Part shown: in pieces, positions 42,214 to 51,155 of the stretch
Numbering within the stretch: the first letter of the stretch is position 1
How the letters are laid out: each line of letters opens with the position of its first letter
Source of the DNA: Clostridiales bacterium
GTDB lineage: Bacteria > Bacillota > Clostridia > Oscillospirales > Oscillospiraceae
Length of the DNA: 64,000 nucleotides
Direction of reading: 5' to 3'
NCBI GenBank assembly: GCA_029008095.1
Contig: JAQXJB010000052.1
Coordinates: 209,238-273,237 of the forward strand
Notes under the pieces: generated by a model
Told to the model about the DNA's origin: nothing
Databases searched by the model: none
What the model saw: only the letters and a program-made list of their open reading frames with translations
Made by a program: the position numbers and the translations under genes

Positions 42214-42440
42214 TTCTCCTCATTGCCGTAGTGCGCGTATTCATAGCGCCGATAAAGCTCATATTGAAACTCGCCTTCAACACGGTTCTGGGCTTCGCCG
42301 GGCTGATCGTCCTCGACCACTTCGGCGCTTACATAGGCATTTCTTTGGGAGTAAATTTAATAAACGCCGCGGTAGTCGGCATATTCGGGCTGCCCGGGCT
42401 GGCGCTGCTGCTTCTGCTGAAATGGTTTTGCGGTATATAA
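42171..42440 (+). CDS. BofA-family pro-sigmaK processing inhibitor
   Basis: Small membrane protein VFIAPIKLILKLAFNTVLGF...GLPGLALLLLLKWF. Confidence 0.85.
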   Translation: MDLIIYAGAAIAGIILLIAVVRVFIAPIKLILKLAFNTVLGFAGLIVLDHFGAYIGISLGVNLINAAVVGIFGLPGLALLLLLKWFCGI

Positions 42441-42448
42441 CAGTCGCA

Positions 42449-43081
42449 TTACCCCAGCAGCTTATCCGCGAGAGCAGGCAGCTCGGTAATGGCGTTTATC
42501 CTGTACTTCGCCCCGTCCGCTTCACCGAAGCCGTAAGCGGCGTGGACAAAGGGCAGGCCGGCGAGAACCGCGCCCTCGAAGTCGCCGCAGGTATCCCCGA
42601 CATATATGGCCCTTTCAAAGCCTCCGCGCTTTACGACAGCGGCTATGTTCTCGCCCTTGCAGCGGCCGGTATTTCCGAAGCACTCATAGTCGTCAAAATA
42701 TTTTTGCAGACCGTGAGCTGTGAAAAAGGTCTCGATATACCCGCACTGGCAATTACTGATGATTCCGAGGCTGTATTTTTCGCGGAGAGCCGTCAGTGTT
42801 TCCTCAAGACCCGGATAGAGCGTGCCTCCGGTTTCGGCAAGCATTTCATGCTCCGCCTCACAGCACTCCGCCATGAAGGCGGCCTGTTCCTTTTCCGGAC
42901 AGCCGGGCAGCAGTATAGCGGCTATCTCGTCCATCTGCTTTCCCATCACGCCATGCACTCTGTCCACATCCATGAACGGCTCAAGGCCGCGGCGCTCCAA
43001 AACCATATTCCATGCCCTGCTCACTCCGGGAGCAGAATCCCAGAGCGTTCCGTCAAGGTCAAATAAAACCGCGTTTTTCAC
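42449..43081 (-). CDS. HAD-family hydrolase (phosphoglycolate phosphatase-like)
   Basis: DLDGTLWDSAPG, GDTCGDFEGAVLAGLPFV; GTG start after GGAGGATTTAT. Confidence 0.88.
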   Translation of the reverse strand: MKNAVLFDLDGTLWDSAPGVSRAWNMVLERRGLEPFMDVDRVHGVMGKQMDEIAAILLPGCPEKEQAAFMAECCEAEHEMLAETGGTLYPGLEETLTALREKYSLGIISNCQCGYIETFFTAHGLQKYFDDYECFGNTGRCKGENIAAVVKRGGFERAIYVGDTCGDFEGAVLAGLPFVHAAYGFGEADGAKYRINAITELPALADKLLG

Positions 43082-43085
43082 ATAA

Positions 43086-43237
43086 ATCCTCCATTCCGCC
43101 GCTATAAGCAGCACAAATAGAAATGAAATGCTTCCCCGGCGAAATAGGGGGATTATTGCCGTCATCGCCGGTTGCCCAACGGGCGAGGCAATGGGCTTTT
43201 TATAATATAGTGTGATTTTTCACACTATTCCTCATCT
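43086..43237 (-). repeat. Dispersed repeat copy 4, upstream of HAD gene
   Basis: TCCTCCATTCCGCCGCTATAAGCAGCACAAATAG...GTCATCGCCGGTTGCCCAACGGGCGAGGCAATGGGCTTTTTATAATATAGTGTGATTTTTCACACTAT. Confidence 0.88.
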
Positions 43238-43253
43238 TATCCGAAGTAAATTA

Positions 43254-43287
43254 AAACAGGGTCTTGCCGCCGGGCAAAACCCTGTTT
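43254..43287 (-). terminator. Terminator for D-2-hydroxyacid dehydrogenase
   Basis: AAACAGGGT...ACCCTGTTT with T-rich minus-strand 3' side. Confidence 0.75.
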
Positions 43288-43375
43288 CGCTTGTCAAAAG
43301 GTAATATCCGTGCCGCGGATATTGTAGCACATATATTATCAAACTGAAAGAAAAATGTTTCTGCCGCAAAAGAGC

Positions 43376-44347
43376 CTATATTCCGTTTACGATGTTTCGT
43401 GGTCTCTCCCCTGCTTCTATCCACCTAACGTTTTCCCAGATAACGTCATAGTATCTGCGGAAGCTGCCGCTGGTAATACCGCCTATGTGCGGCGATAGCA
43501 CCAGCCTGTAACGAAGCTCGCCGCCAAGCTGAAGCAACGGATTATCAGCGGTGACGGGCTCGGGAGATAGGGTATCGAAACCGGCTCCGCCCAGCCGTCC
43601 GTCCGCAATGGCACGGGCTACCGCCGCCTGATCCACCAGCTCGCCGCGCGCCGTGTTGATAAGCAGGGCGCCGGGGCGCATTTTCGCCAGTGTCTCATCG
43701 TTTATCATGCCCTCGGTCTCGGGCAGGGCGGGAAGATGGAGCGATATGATATCACAGGAGGCGTAAAGCTCATCCAGAGGAAGATACTGCGCACCGCAGT
43801 CCTGAACCTGAAATTTATCATAATAGCTGACGCGCGCGCCGAAGGCAAGAAGGCGCTTGCAGAGCTCGCGTCCGATAGCGCCCATGCCGACGATGCCGAC
43901 GCGGCATTCTCCCAGCTCCGTGAGGCCGTTTTTGAAGCATCGGGTCTTGGCCTCCATCTGCCGCGCCGCGAACACCATCTCGTCAAATTCCTTGAGGTTT
44001 CGCAAAAGCGCCAGCATGAGCAGCAGCGCCTGTTCGGCCACGGCTGCGGCATTGGCTCCGGCGGAGTTCGCCACAAATACGCCTCGCCCGGCGGCTGTCT
44101 CAAGGTCGATGAGATTATAGCCCACGCCCTGAGACTGTACCAGCTTCAAGTTGTCCATCCTGCGCAGCAGCGCGCCGGATATGGCGGTCATAGGATCGGT
44201 CACTATCACGTCCGCGCCGGAGGCGGCAACAGCGTCCTCATCGCAGACGCCGTTGCCAAAGTGGAGAAGCTCCCATTCCTTCGGCAGCGAAGCGGTATCG
44301 GCATAACGGTCAAAATTGGCTCTGTCGAGTAAAATCGCTATTTTCAT
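43376..44347 (-). CDS. D-2-hydroxyacid dehydrogenase
   Basis: VGIVGMGAIGRELCKRL, INTARGELVDQ, SPHIGGITSGS. Confidence 0.9.
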   Translation of the reverse strand: MKIAILLDRANFDRYADTASLPKEWELLHFGNGVCDEDAVAASGADVIVTDPMTAISGALLRRMDNLKLVQSQGVGYNLIDLETAAGRGVFVANSAGANAAAVAEQALLLMLALLRNLKEFDEMVFAARQMEAKTRCFKNGLTELGECRVGIVGMGAIGRELCKRLLAFGARVSYYDKFQVQDCGAQYLPLDELYASCDIISLHLPALPETEGMINDETLAKMRPGALLINTARGELVDQAAVARAIADGRLGGAGFDTLSPEPVTADNPLLQLGGELRYRLVLSPHIGGITSGSFRRYYDVIWENVRWIEAGERPRNIVNGI

Positions 44348-44386
44348 GTTTGCTTTTCCTTTCGCATGGGGGGCTCTCGGACTGTG

Positions 44387-45853
44387 TTACCACTGTCTGT
44401 AATCCGCTATGCCTTCGGTCTTAGCCTTTTTCGCCAAATCGGTGTAAAGGCCGTATTCATGCGCCTCGCAGCACTCGGTATACGAGGGGTCAACCTTGGG
44501 ATTTCTCGGCAGCGGAACATTCTGCTCAATGAGAATATCCTGCACCCGGCGTATGTCAACATCACGGACACTTACGCCCTGCTGCGCCGCTACCGCTGCG
44601 GCCACGCCTGCCGCCTGACCGGTTCCGACGCACTGCGGGATAAGCGTTACCCAGTCTATGGCTACGTCATCCGCGGATATGTGGCGGCCGGGGCACAGAA
44701 GATTTTCCACGCCCTTGGGCAGTATGGCACGGTACGGAATTTCAACAGGGCCGCAGTCGTTGATGCGGCAGATGGTGGAGTGCCAGGCTATAACATCGTC
44801 AAAGCGGTTGGCAAATGCGAAGTCGGAGGGCGTCATGATATACTCGCCCTGCAGACGGTAGCTGCATCTGGAGCCGAGCTGGGGCGCAATGTCGTACAGA
44901 TAGGCGTTGCGGAAGGCGATGGGGCAAACCTCACGCAGATATTCCACTACCTCGCGCATGGTGCTGCGGGTGCGAAGCTCTGTCTCGGTTATGTCCTTGA
45001 TCTTGGAGCAGTCCATACCGCTCTGCCAGTTATTGATCCAGCAGACAGAATTATCGCTGGAGGGGAGCGGAGCGCAGCGGAAGCCGGTTATCTTGCTCAG
45101 GCCTGCGTACATCGGGCCGACGACTTCAGGATTCGTTTTCTGCCACTGCACAAAAGCATCCCAGTTTATTCCGCCGATACGCCAAACCAGCGCCGTGCAG
45201 TTGGAACGGGTGTTGCTGTCAGAGAGGGCGCGGAATGGAGTGCCGGTCTGGCGGAAAATATCGCCGTCGCCGGTGGCGTCTATGACGGACTTTGCGAGGA
45301 CGGCCTGACGGCCCTCCTTGCTTTCAAAAATGACGCCCTTTACGGCATTGCCTTCCATGATGGGCTTGGTGCCAAGGCAGTGGTAGAGTATATGTATGCG
45401 GTCGCGCTCCTCAAGCAGCATTTTGTCCATTTCGATCTTGAGCTGGTTGGGCTCAAAATATACCGCGCGCACGAGGCGATGGGGCTCGCTTTCGCTTACG
45501 CTGCCGTGAACAGACCGCCACCGGTTTATGCGCGCAGGATCGGTGCAGCCGATATCCTCCGGCTCAGGCCCAAGAACGGCATTGGGGATATTCTTCATTC
45601 GTTCGAACCATTCCTCCTGGATGCCGCGTACGAACATTTTGTCATACCAGGACAGCTTGGGAACCATAATAACATAACCGCCGGTCACGTCGCCGCCCAT
45701 ATAGCCGTAGCGTTCCATGATGATGACCTTTTTCGCGCCTGCGCGAGCGGCGGCGAGAGCCGCGCTGTGCCCGGCGCTTCCACCGCCGACCACAAGAACG
45801 TCACATTCATCGATAACAGGAATGTTGTTGGATTCAGTAATAAAATTACTCAT
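44387..45853 (-). CDS. FAD-dependent oxidoreductase (FAD_oxidored, PF12831-like)
   Basis: DVLVVGGGSAGHSAALAAARAGAKKVIIMERYGYMGGDVTGG; DATGDGD; EIPYRAILPKGVENLLCPGRHIS. Confidence 0.85.
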   Translation of the reverse strand: MSNFITESNNIPVIDECDVLVVGGGSAGHSAALAAARAGAKKVIIMERYGYMGGDVTGGYVIMVPKLSWYDKMFVRGIQEEWFERMKNIPNAVLGPEPEDIGCTDPARINRWRSVHGSVSESEPHRLVRAVYFEPNQLKIEMDKMLLEERDRIHILYHCLGTKPIMEGNAVKGVIFESKEGRQAVLAKSVIDATGDGDIFRQTGTPFRALSDSNTRSNCTALVWRIGGINWDAFVQWQKTNPEVVGPMYAGLSKITGFRCAPLPSSDNSVCWINNWQSGMDCSKIKDITETELRTRSTMREVVEYLREVCPIAFRNAYLYDIAPQLGSRCSYRLQGEYIMTPSDFAFANRFDDVIAWHSTICRINDCGPVEIPYRAILPKGVENLLCPGRHISADDVAIDWVTLIPQCVGTGQAAGVAAAVAAQQGVSVRDVDIRRVQDILIEQNVPLPRNPKVDPSYTECCEAHEYGLYTDLAKKAKTEGIADYRQW

Positions 45854-46027
45854 ATTTGCACCTCACATTATCATTTTTATTCTACACATTGGAATTGTAA
45901 AATCGTCAGAAAATTAAAGTTTTATTTCATTGATGAAATATATTTTTAAAAAATATTTGAACACATGATAAAAACATGCTATCATATATACAAATACAGG
46001 GGGGTGGTTGATATCTTTTACTTTACC

Positions 46028-46921
46028 ATGCAGCAGCTTGAGACGTTCTTTTCCATCGTGGAATGCAGCTCTTTGTCAAACGCGGCAAAGGAGCGCTTTG
46101 TGTCTCAGCCGTCCCTGAGCAAAACCCTCAGCCGCTTTGAGGAAAGCATAGGCATAACGCTTTTTAACCGCGGATCCGGCGCCCTTGTGCTGACAAAGGA
46201 GGGGGAATTCCTCTATTCCCGGCTGAAGTCGGGATACAAAATTATGGTACAGGCGATAGAGGAAGCGAAGGAACTGGAAAACGATAAGCGCAAAACCCTC
46301 AGGATCGGTATACATCCCTCCTGCGAGCGTTCTGTTGAATTCAGCTCCATATGGGGCGTTATCGATTCCTACGAGCGTGCTCACCCGGAGGTTGCTATGG
46401 TCGAGGAATTTCTTGAGTATCAGGAGCTTTACAGCGCCTTCCGCAGCGGAGAGCTTGACGCGATCATCTCATACGGCTTTGAGCTTGACGATATGGCTGA
46501 CATAGAGACACGAAGCCTGCAGAAGCTCAATTTTTATATTGCGATGTCAGCCGAGGATCCGCTTGCAAAAAATGAGAAGCTTGATTTAAAGGAATTGACT
46601 GATAAACCGTTTTTCTTCGTTGCTCCCGACAAAACGAAGGTGGACAGGGAAAGATGCGTACAGCGGCTGAGGAATATACATATTGAGTCAAATAACATTA
46701 TAATCATGCCGAATTCCCGCTCCGCCGCGCGGTCGGTAGTGCGCGGAAAGGGATATCTTTTCACCTGCCACCGCCACGGTTATTCTCAGGACGAGATGAA
46801 GCTTTTCCCGGCGCAGGGGCAGAACGGCACGTCGTATCTTGTTTGCGCCTGGCATAAGAACGACAGCCGCCGCGAACTGAAAGAATTTATAAACAGCTTC
46901 CCTGAATGCGGTGAAGGCTGA
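46028..46921 (+). CDS. LysR-family transcriptional regulator
   Basis: MQQLETFFSIVECSSLSNAAKERFVSQPSLSKTLSRFEESIGITLF; an upstream GTG at 46004 is an alternative start. Confidence 0.92.
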   Translation: MQQLETFFSIVECSSLSNAAKERFVSQPSLSKTLSRFEESIGITLFNRGSGALVLTKEGEFLYSRLKSGYKIMVQAIEEAKELENDKRKTLRIGIHPSCERSVEFSSIWGVIDSYERAHPEVAMVEEFLEYQELYSAFRSGELDAIISYGFELDDMADIETRSLQKLNFYIAMSAEDPLAKNEKLDLKELTDKPFFFVAPDKTKVDRERCVQRLRNIHIESNNIIIMPNSRSAARSVVRGKGYLFTCHRHGYSQDEMKLFPAQGQNGTSYLVCAWHKNDSRRELKEFINSFPECGEG

Positions 46922-46936
46922 AAACCAATATCGGTG

Positions 46937-46974
46937 TAATTCTGCGCAATACCATATGGTATTGCGCAGAATTA
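46937..46974. terminator. Perfect 38-bp palindrome between convergent genes
   Basis: TAATTCTGCGCAATACCATATGGTATTGCGCAGAATTA. Confidence 0.75.
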
Positions 46975-46992
46975 TCTTTTGCTTTAAGGAAC

Positions 46993-48744
46993 TCAGCTTG
47001 CCAGATATCTTTCGTAGCTTGCCTGATAGATATCAAGGATATCCTGCATACCCATTTTGTATGCGCCTGCTACATAAGAATCCCACTCGCTCATGGGTCT
47101 GGAGCCGTCGACAAAGCTGGTCCAGGTCTCTCCTATGTAGGTAACGAGGTCATTGCTCAGTGAATTCAGCTGTTCGTTCTCCTCATCGGTAAACTTGCAG
47201 CTTGCAGGCCAGTCATAGGCAACAGCGCCGGTGGGCTCCGTCCACAGAGTCAGCATGTCTACAAGCCGGTCGCCGCCCTCAACAGCATAGCTGCGAAGGT
47301 TGTGCATCATACCGTGCTCGGCAAGGCCGTTGAGCGCGAAGTTTGCCATCATCCAGGATACGCCAACATGATAGGAGTCATTGGTGACAAATTCGGTCAG
47401 GCGGATATCACCGTTTTCATTGTAATCCCAAGTGAGGCCCTGAGGTCCGTAGCTGGCCTTGAAGGCTCCGGTCTCACTGTAAAACCAGTCGCACCAGCTG
47501 ACAGCGAGCTTAATGTTTTCGCATTTTGCGGAAACAGCAGTGCCGCCATAGCTGAACTTCGTGATCTTGGTGCCTATCTTGAGAGCTTCGCCTGCAACCT
47601 TGCGTGGGCGAACAAGAGCGTCCCAGCGGCAATCGGGATCCGAGTTCTTTGCCTCGCTGGAGGCAATGCCGGAGGGCTGGAAGAAGCAGTACGCGGACTC
47701 ATTGGAGCCAAGACGATCCTCAATGGCGGTACTGTCGGCTACGCTGCCCCAGTTGGGATTTATGAGGCCGTCTGCATACCAGGAGGAAAGAAGATTCATT
47801 GCATAGCGGTCATCCTCTTCGGTGAGGGTGAACTGTACGGTGCCGTCCACTACTCTTGCATTGGGCAGAGAAGTACCGTTGCAGTAAAGATATGTATCAA
47901 GGCCGGAGGACCAGATACCGGTATCCATTTCAACGGTTTTGGTGATATCCATAGGATACTTGCTGATTCCCGCGTTTTTGATGGCTACCAGGGCATCATG
48001 AACCTGATCATAGGTCAGAAGCTCCTCGCCTTTTATTCCCAACTTGTCCAGGAAGTCGCCTCTTATGCAGTAGCCCATTTTAGGCGTGGGATCATGAACC
48101 ATACCGTAGAAGCAGGCGATAGTCTCGGGGTCGAAGAATATCTTGTTGTAAACATCCTTGTCATAATCGTATTGCACGACCTGATGGGTGTAATTAGGCA
48201 TGTAGTCGAGATAATCATGAAGATTTACGAAATATCCGTCCTCTACGGAATTCTTTGGCGTTCCGGGATAGAAGCTCATGGCGCAGCCCATCATATCGAA
48301 AAGCGAGTCCGAGGCGAGAAGCGTGGCGAACTGTTCGCGTCTGGAGGTCGCGGGTGCAATGACCCATTCCACATGTACGCCGGTCTCTTCCTGAAGCATC
48401 TGCGGGAAGGGCATTGAGGTAAAGCCGTCTTCGCTGATGACCTGAGGCGTCCAGTTCGTGGTCCAGTAGGTCAGCACTTCATCCGTGGTGCAGAAGGGAA
48501 CGTCGTACTCATAAAAATCCAGAGCGCAGCCAAGGCTGTCTTTTTCAAATTTCCCTGCCGCATACTTGTACCCGGGCTCATCCTCTATCTGAGGAGGCGC
48601 GGAGTCTGCCGGCGGAGTGCTTTCAGTGCCTTTGTCCGTGGAAACCGGAGGAGTCGGCGACGCCGCGTCAGGAGACTTTGCACATCCTGCAAATATCCCT
48701 AACACCATCAGCAATGCCAAAAGAAGTGATAAGCTTTTTTTCAT
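46993..48744 (-). CDS. Extracellular solute-binding lipoprotein (carbohydrate ABC-type)
   Basis: Lipobox LGIFAGCAKSP; ~580 aa binding-protein-like; no permease/ATPase nearby. Confidence 0.8.
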   Translation of the reverse strand: MKKSLSLLLALLMVLGIFAGCAKSPDAASPTPPVSTDKGTESTPPADSAPPQIEDEPGYKYAAGKFEKDSLGCALDFYEYDVPFCTTDEVLTYWTTNWTPQVISEDGFTSMPFPQMLQEETGVHVEWVIAPATSRREQFATLLASDSLFDMMGCAMSFYPGTPKNSVEDGYFVNLHDYLDYMPNYTHQVVQYDYDKDVYNKIFFDPETIACFYGMVHDPTPKMGYCIRGDFLDKLGIKGEELLTYDQVHDALVAIKNAGISKYPMDITKTVEMDTGIWSSGLDTYLYCNGTSLPNARVVDGTVQFTLTEEDDRYAMNLLSSWYADGLINPNWGSVADSTAIEDRLGSNESAYCFFQPSGIASSEAKNSDPDCRWDALVRPRKVAGEALKIGTKITKFSYGGTAVSAKCENIKLAVSWCDWFYSETGAFKASYGPQGLTWDYNENGDIRLTEFVTNDSYHVGVSWMMANFALNGLAEHGMMHNLRSYAVEGGDRLVDMLTLWTEPTGAVAYDWPASCKFTDEENEQLNSLSNDLVTYIGETWTSFVDGSRPMSEWDSYVAGAYKMGMQDILDIYQASYERYLAS

Positions 48745-49083
48745 GACGTTTCTCCTTTCATAATACAACTTTCTGCGCGCAAGTCAAACGCTTTCCATCA
48801 GGCAAAAGGCGGAAAGCATACCGCCCTTGTCTGATGTTTACATTTTTATTTTATTCCATGCAGAATTATTGTTCAAATACACGAATAGTCCACCCCCATA
48901 AACGCACGTTTATAGCAGGCCGCCACGCATGCACAAATCAGGCAGGAAAAAGAGAAATGCAAGGCATTCTTTTCCAATATGTAAAACAATGTCTGAAGTT
49001 TGATTTGCATTCTCAGATAATGTCATATATCATCATGTCATATATATTATATGGTTACCAATATAAGCCAAGGGGGAACTAAC

Positions 49084-50160
49084 ATGATCGATCTGAATAA
49101 AATACCGCCTTCCCGACAGCGGGAGGGAACATTCCCATACATGGTGCAGCAGCCTCCCCGCCCGCTTTATCCGGAGGAAAGACCCGTTACGGCGAGAGAA
49201 AACTATCTTATGGTACTGCGCGGAGAGCTTCCCTATTGGATGCCGGTATGGCTTACTGACACGCAGTACTGCTGGCCAGACGTAATGCAGGAGCATTCCC
49301 TTTGGGAATCGGATGGTCTTGATTGGTGGGGACAGCAATGGGTATGGGAGCCCACGAGCCACGGTCTTATGCCTAAGCCCGGCAGCAAGGTCATCACCGA
49401 TATGGCGCACTGGCGTGAGCAGGTTCGTATTCCCGATTTCGCCGAGGTGGACTGGGAAAGCGACGCCGCCCTGCAAACCGCTCGCTATGACCCGGACCGC
49501 TGCCACCTTTTCCACTGTGCCACGGGCGTTTTTGAGCGCCTGCATGAACTGATGGGCATGAGCGACGCGATGTTAGCCATGTACGAGGAGCCGGAGGCGG
49601 TACACGAATTCAATGAAATGATGGTGGACTACAAAAAGCGTCTGCTCGGCAACATATTCAAATATTATGACCCCATCGATTACATCATCTACGGTGATGA
49701 CTGGGGAACTCAGCGGTCAGGCTTTTTCTCCAACGAAATGTACCGCGAATTTTTGATGCCGTATACCAAGCGCATCTGGGATTACGTTCACAGCTGCGGC
49801 AAATACGTTGAGCTCCATTCCTGCGGTCTTACACAGCAGTACATAGAGGAAATGATCGAAATGGGTCTTGACGCATGGACGCCTCAGCCTATCAACGATC
49901 TGGATAAGCTCACTGCAAAATACGGCGACAAGCTGTCGCTCACCGTGAATGTTCCCGGACTTGCGGGCGCGTCAAACGAGGCGGAGGTGCGCAGCTGTAT
50001 ACGTTCCTTTGTGGACGATTACGCACCACGCGGACACAGGGTAGTCGCCAACGGACTGACGGCTCTGAGAGACCCCAAGCTGCTCCGCACGGCATACGAG
50101 GAGCTCTACTACGCCTCGTCCGAATATTACGCGAAAGTGCGCGCGGGAAAAGAAAAGTAA
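49084..50160 (+). CDS. Uroporphyrinogen decarboxylase/MtaA-like methyltransferase-family protein
   Basis: YVELHSCGLTQQYIEEMIEMGLDAWTPQPINDL with HxCG Zn-type motif. Confidence 0.82.
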   Translation: MIDLNKIPPSRQREGTFPYMVQQPPRPLYPEERPVTARENYLMVLRGELPYWMPVWLTDTQYCWPDVMQEHSLWESDGLDWWGQQWVWEPTSHGLMPKPGSKVITDMAHWREQVRIPDFAEVDWESDAALQTARYDPDRCHLFHCATGVFERLHELMGMSDAMLAMYEEPEAVHEFNEMMVDYKKRLLGNIFKYYDPIDYIIYGDDWGTQRSGFFSNEMYREFLMPYTKRIWDYVHSCGKYVELHSCGLTQQYIEEMIEMGLDAWTPQPINDLDKLTAKYGDKLSLTVNVPGLAGASNEAEVRSCIRSFVDDYAPRGHRVVANGLTALRDPKLLRTAYEELYYASSEYYAKVRAGKEK

Positions 50161-50185
50161 CACTGGTAAAGGAGGCGCAAGCATA

Positions 50186-51151
50186 ATGGAAATACGGGAT
50201 ATCGAGTCTGTCTGCGCGGTGGATATTTACCGCAACTATTCAAACGCGGCGTACAATACGGCAACCTCGACGGCGGTCATATCCAAGCACGTGGCAAAGG
50301 CTGAAAAGGAATTGGGTATCCGTATATTCGAGCGCGCTTCCAAGACCCGTCCGGTGGAGCTTACGGAGGCGGGCGCGCAAATCATCGACTATATGCACGC
50401 CATCGTAAGGATGTACCGCTGCGCAGTAAAAACAGCGGAGAGCGTGCGTGTAAAGCAGAACGACGTTCTCACGGTTGGTTATATGCCGAGGGTAGGCAAC
50501 TTCCGGGAAAACGAGATACTTGCCCGTTTTGCCTTCGAGAACCCCAATATCATGCTCTACCGGAAAACTGACTGCACCGAAGGGCTTGTTAATATGCTGC
50601 TCAGCGGTGTGGCGGATATGGTGCTGGTACCGTTTCTGGAATCGCCTGATGAAAGCTCGCTGCTGCACAATCAGATTGCCAGCGATGATATCGAGATATT
50701 TGAGGTGCTGCACAATGACGTGCTCACGGTAGGCGTGCCTGACGGACATCCGCTTGCAAACGCAGAAATGATAACGAAGGATATGTACAAGCTGCTTCAC
50801 GGTGACACCTTTCTTCTTTCCAACGACCAGAAAACTCTGAAGCATGAGGCTTCGGACGGATATCTATACGAGCTTTTCGGCTTTACAGGGAATATGAAAA
50901 TACGCTATATCGATGTAACTGAGCCGACCATCAGTCTGGAGCTGGTGAAGCGCGGAGCGGGTGTGCTCGTACAGTCCGGCATAACGCAGCGCCATATGGG
51001 CGGCATCAATTTCATCCCGGTGGAGGGATGGGATAAGAGGGCAACGCTTTATTGCATATACCGAAAAAGTGCCGTTTCTCCCGGATTGAAGAAGCTGGCG
51101 GACTGCGTTAAACGATTTTCTGAGGAATACAATAAGCGAAAGGACGGTTAA
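50186..51151 (+). CDS. LysR-family transcriptional regulator (divergent HTH)
   Basis: NYSNAAYNTATSTAVISKHVAKAEKELGIRIFERASKTRPVELTEAG. Confidence 0.85.
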   Translation: MEIRDIESVCAVDIYRNYSNAAYNTATSTAVISKHVAKAEKELGIRIFERASKTRPVELTEAGAQIIDYMHAIVRMYRCAVKTAESVRVKQNDVLTVGYMPRVGNFRENEILARFAFENPNIMLYRKTDCTEGLVNMLLSGVADMVLVPFLESPDESSLLHNQIASDDIEIFEVLHNDVLTVGVPDGHPLANAEMITKDMYKLLHGDTFLLSNDQKTLKHEASDGYLYELFGFTGNMKIRYIDVTEPTISLELVKRGAGVLVQSGITQRHMGGINFIPVEGWDKRATLYCIYRKSAVSPGLKKLADCVKRFSEEYNKRKDG

Positions 51152-51155
51152 TACA

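Noticed and set aside
44366-45949. 527-aa plus-strand ORF opposite the FAD oxidoreductase
   Set aside because: Antisense shadow; the minus-strand frame has clear FAD motifs.
48925-48975. Possible fifth repeat fragment (GCACAAATCAGG...AGAAATGCAAGGC)
   Set aside because: Only short motif similarity; lacks the central hairpin, the ATAGTGTGA arm and the GGAGGA end.
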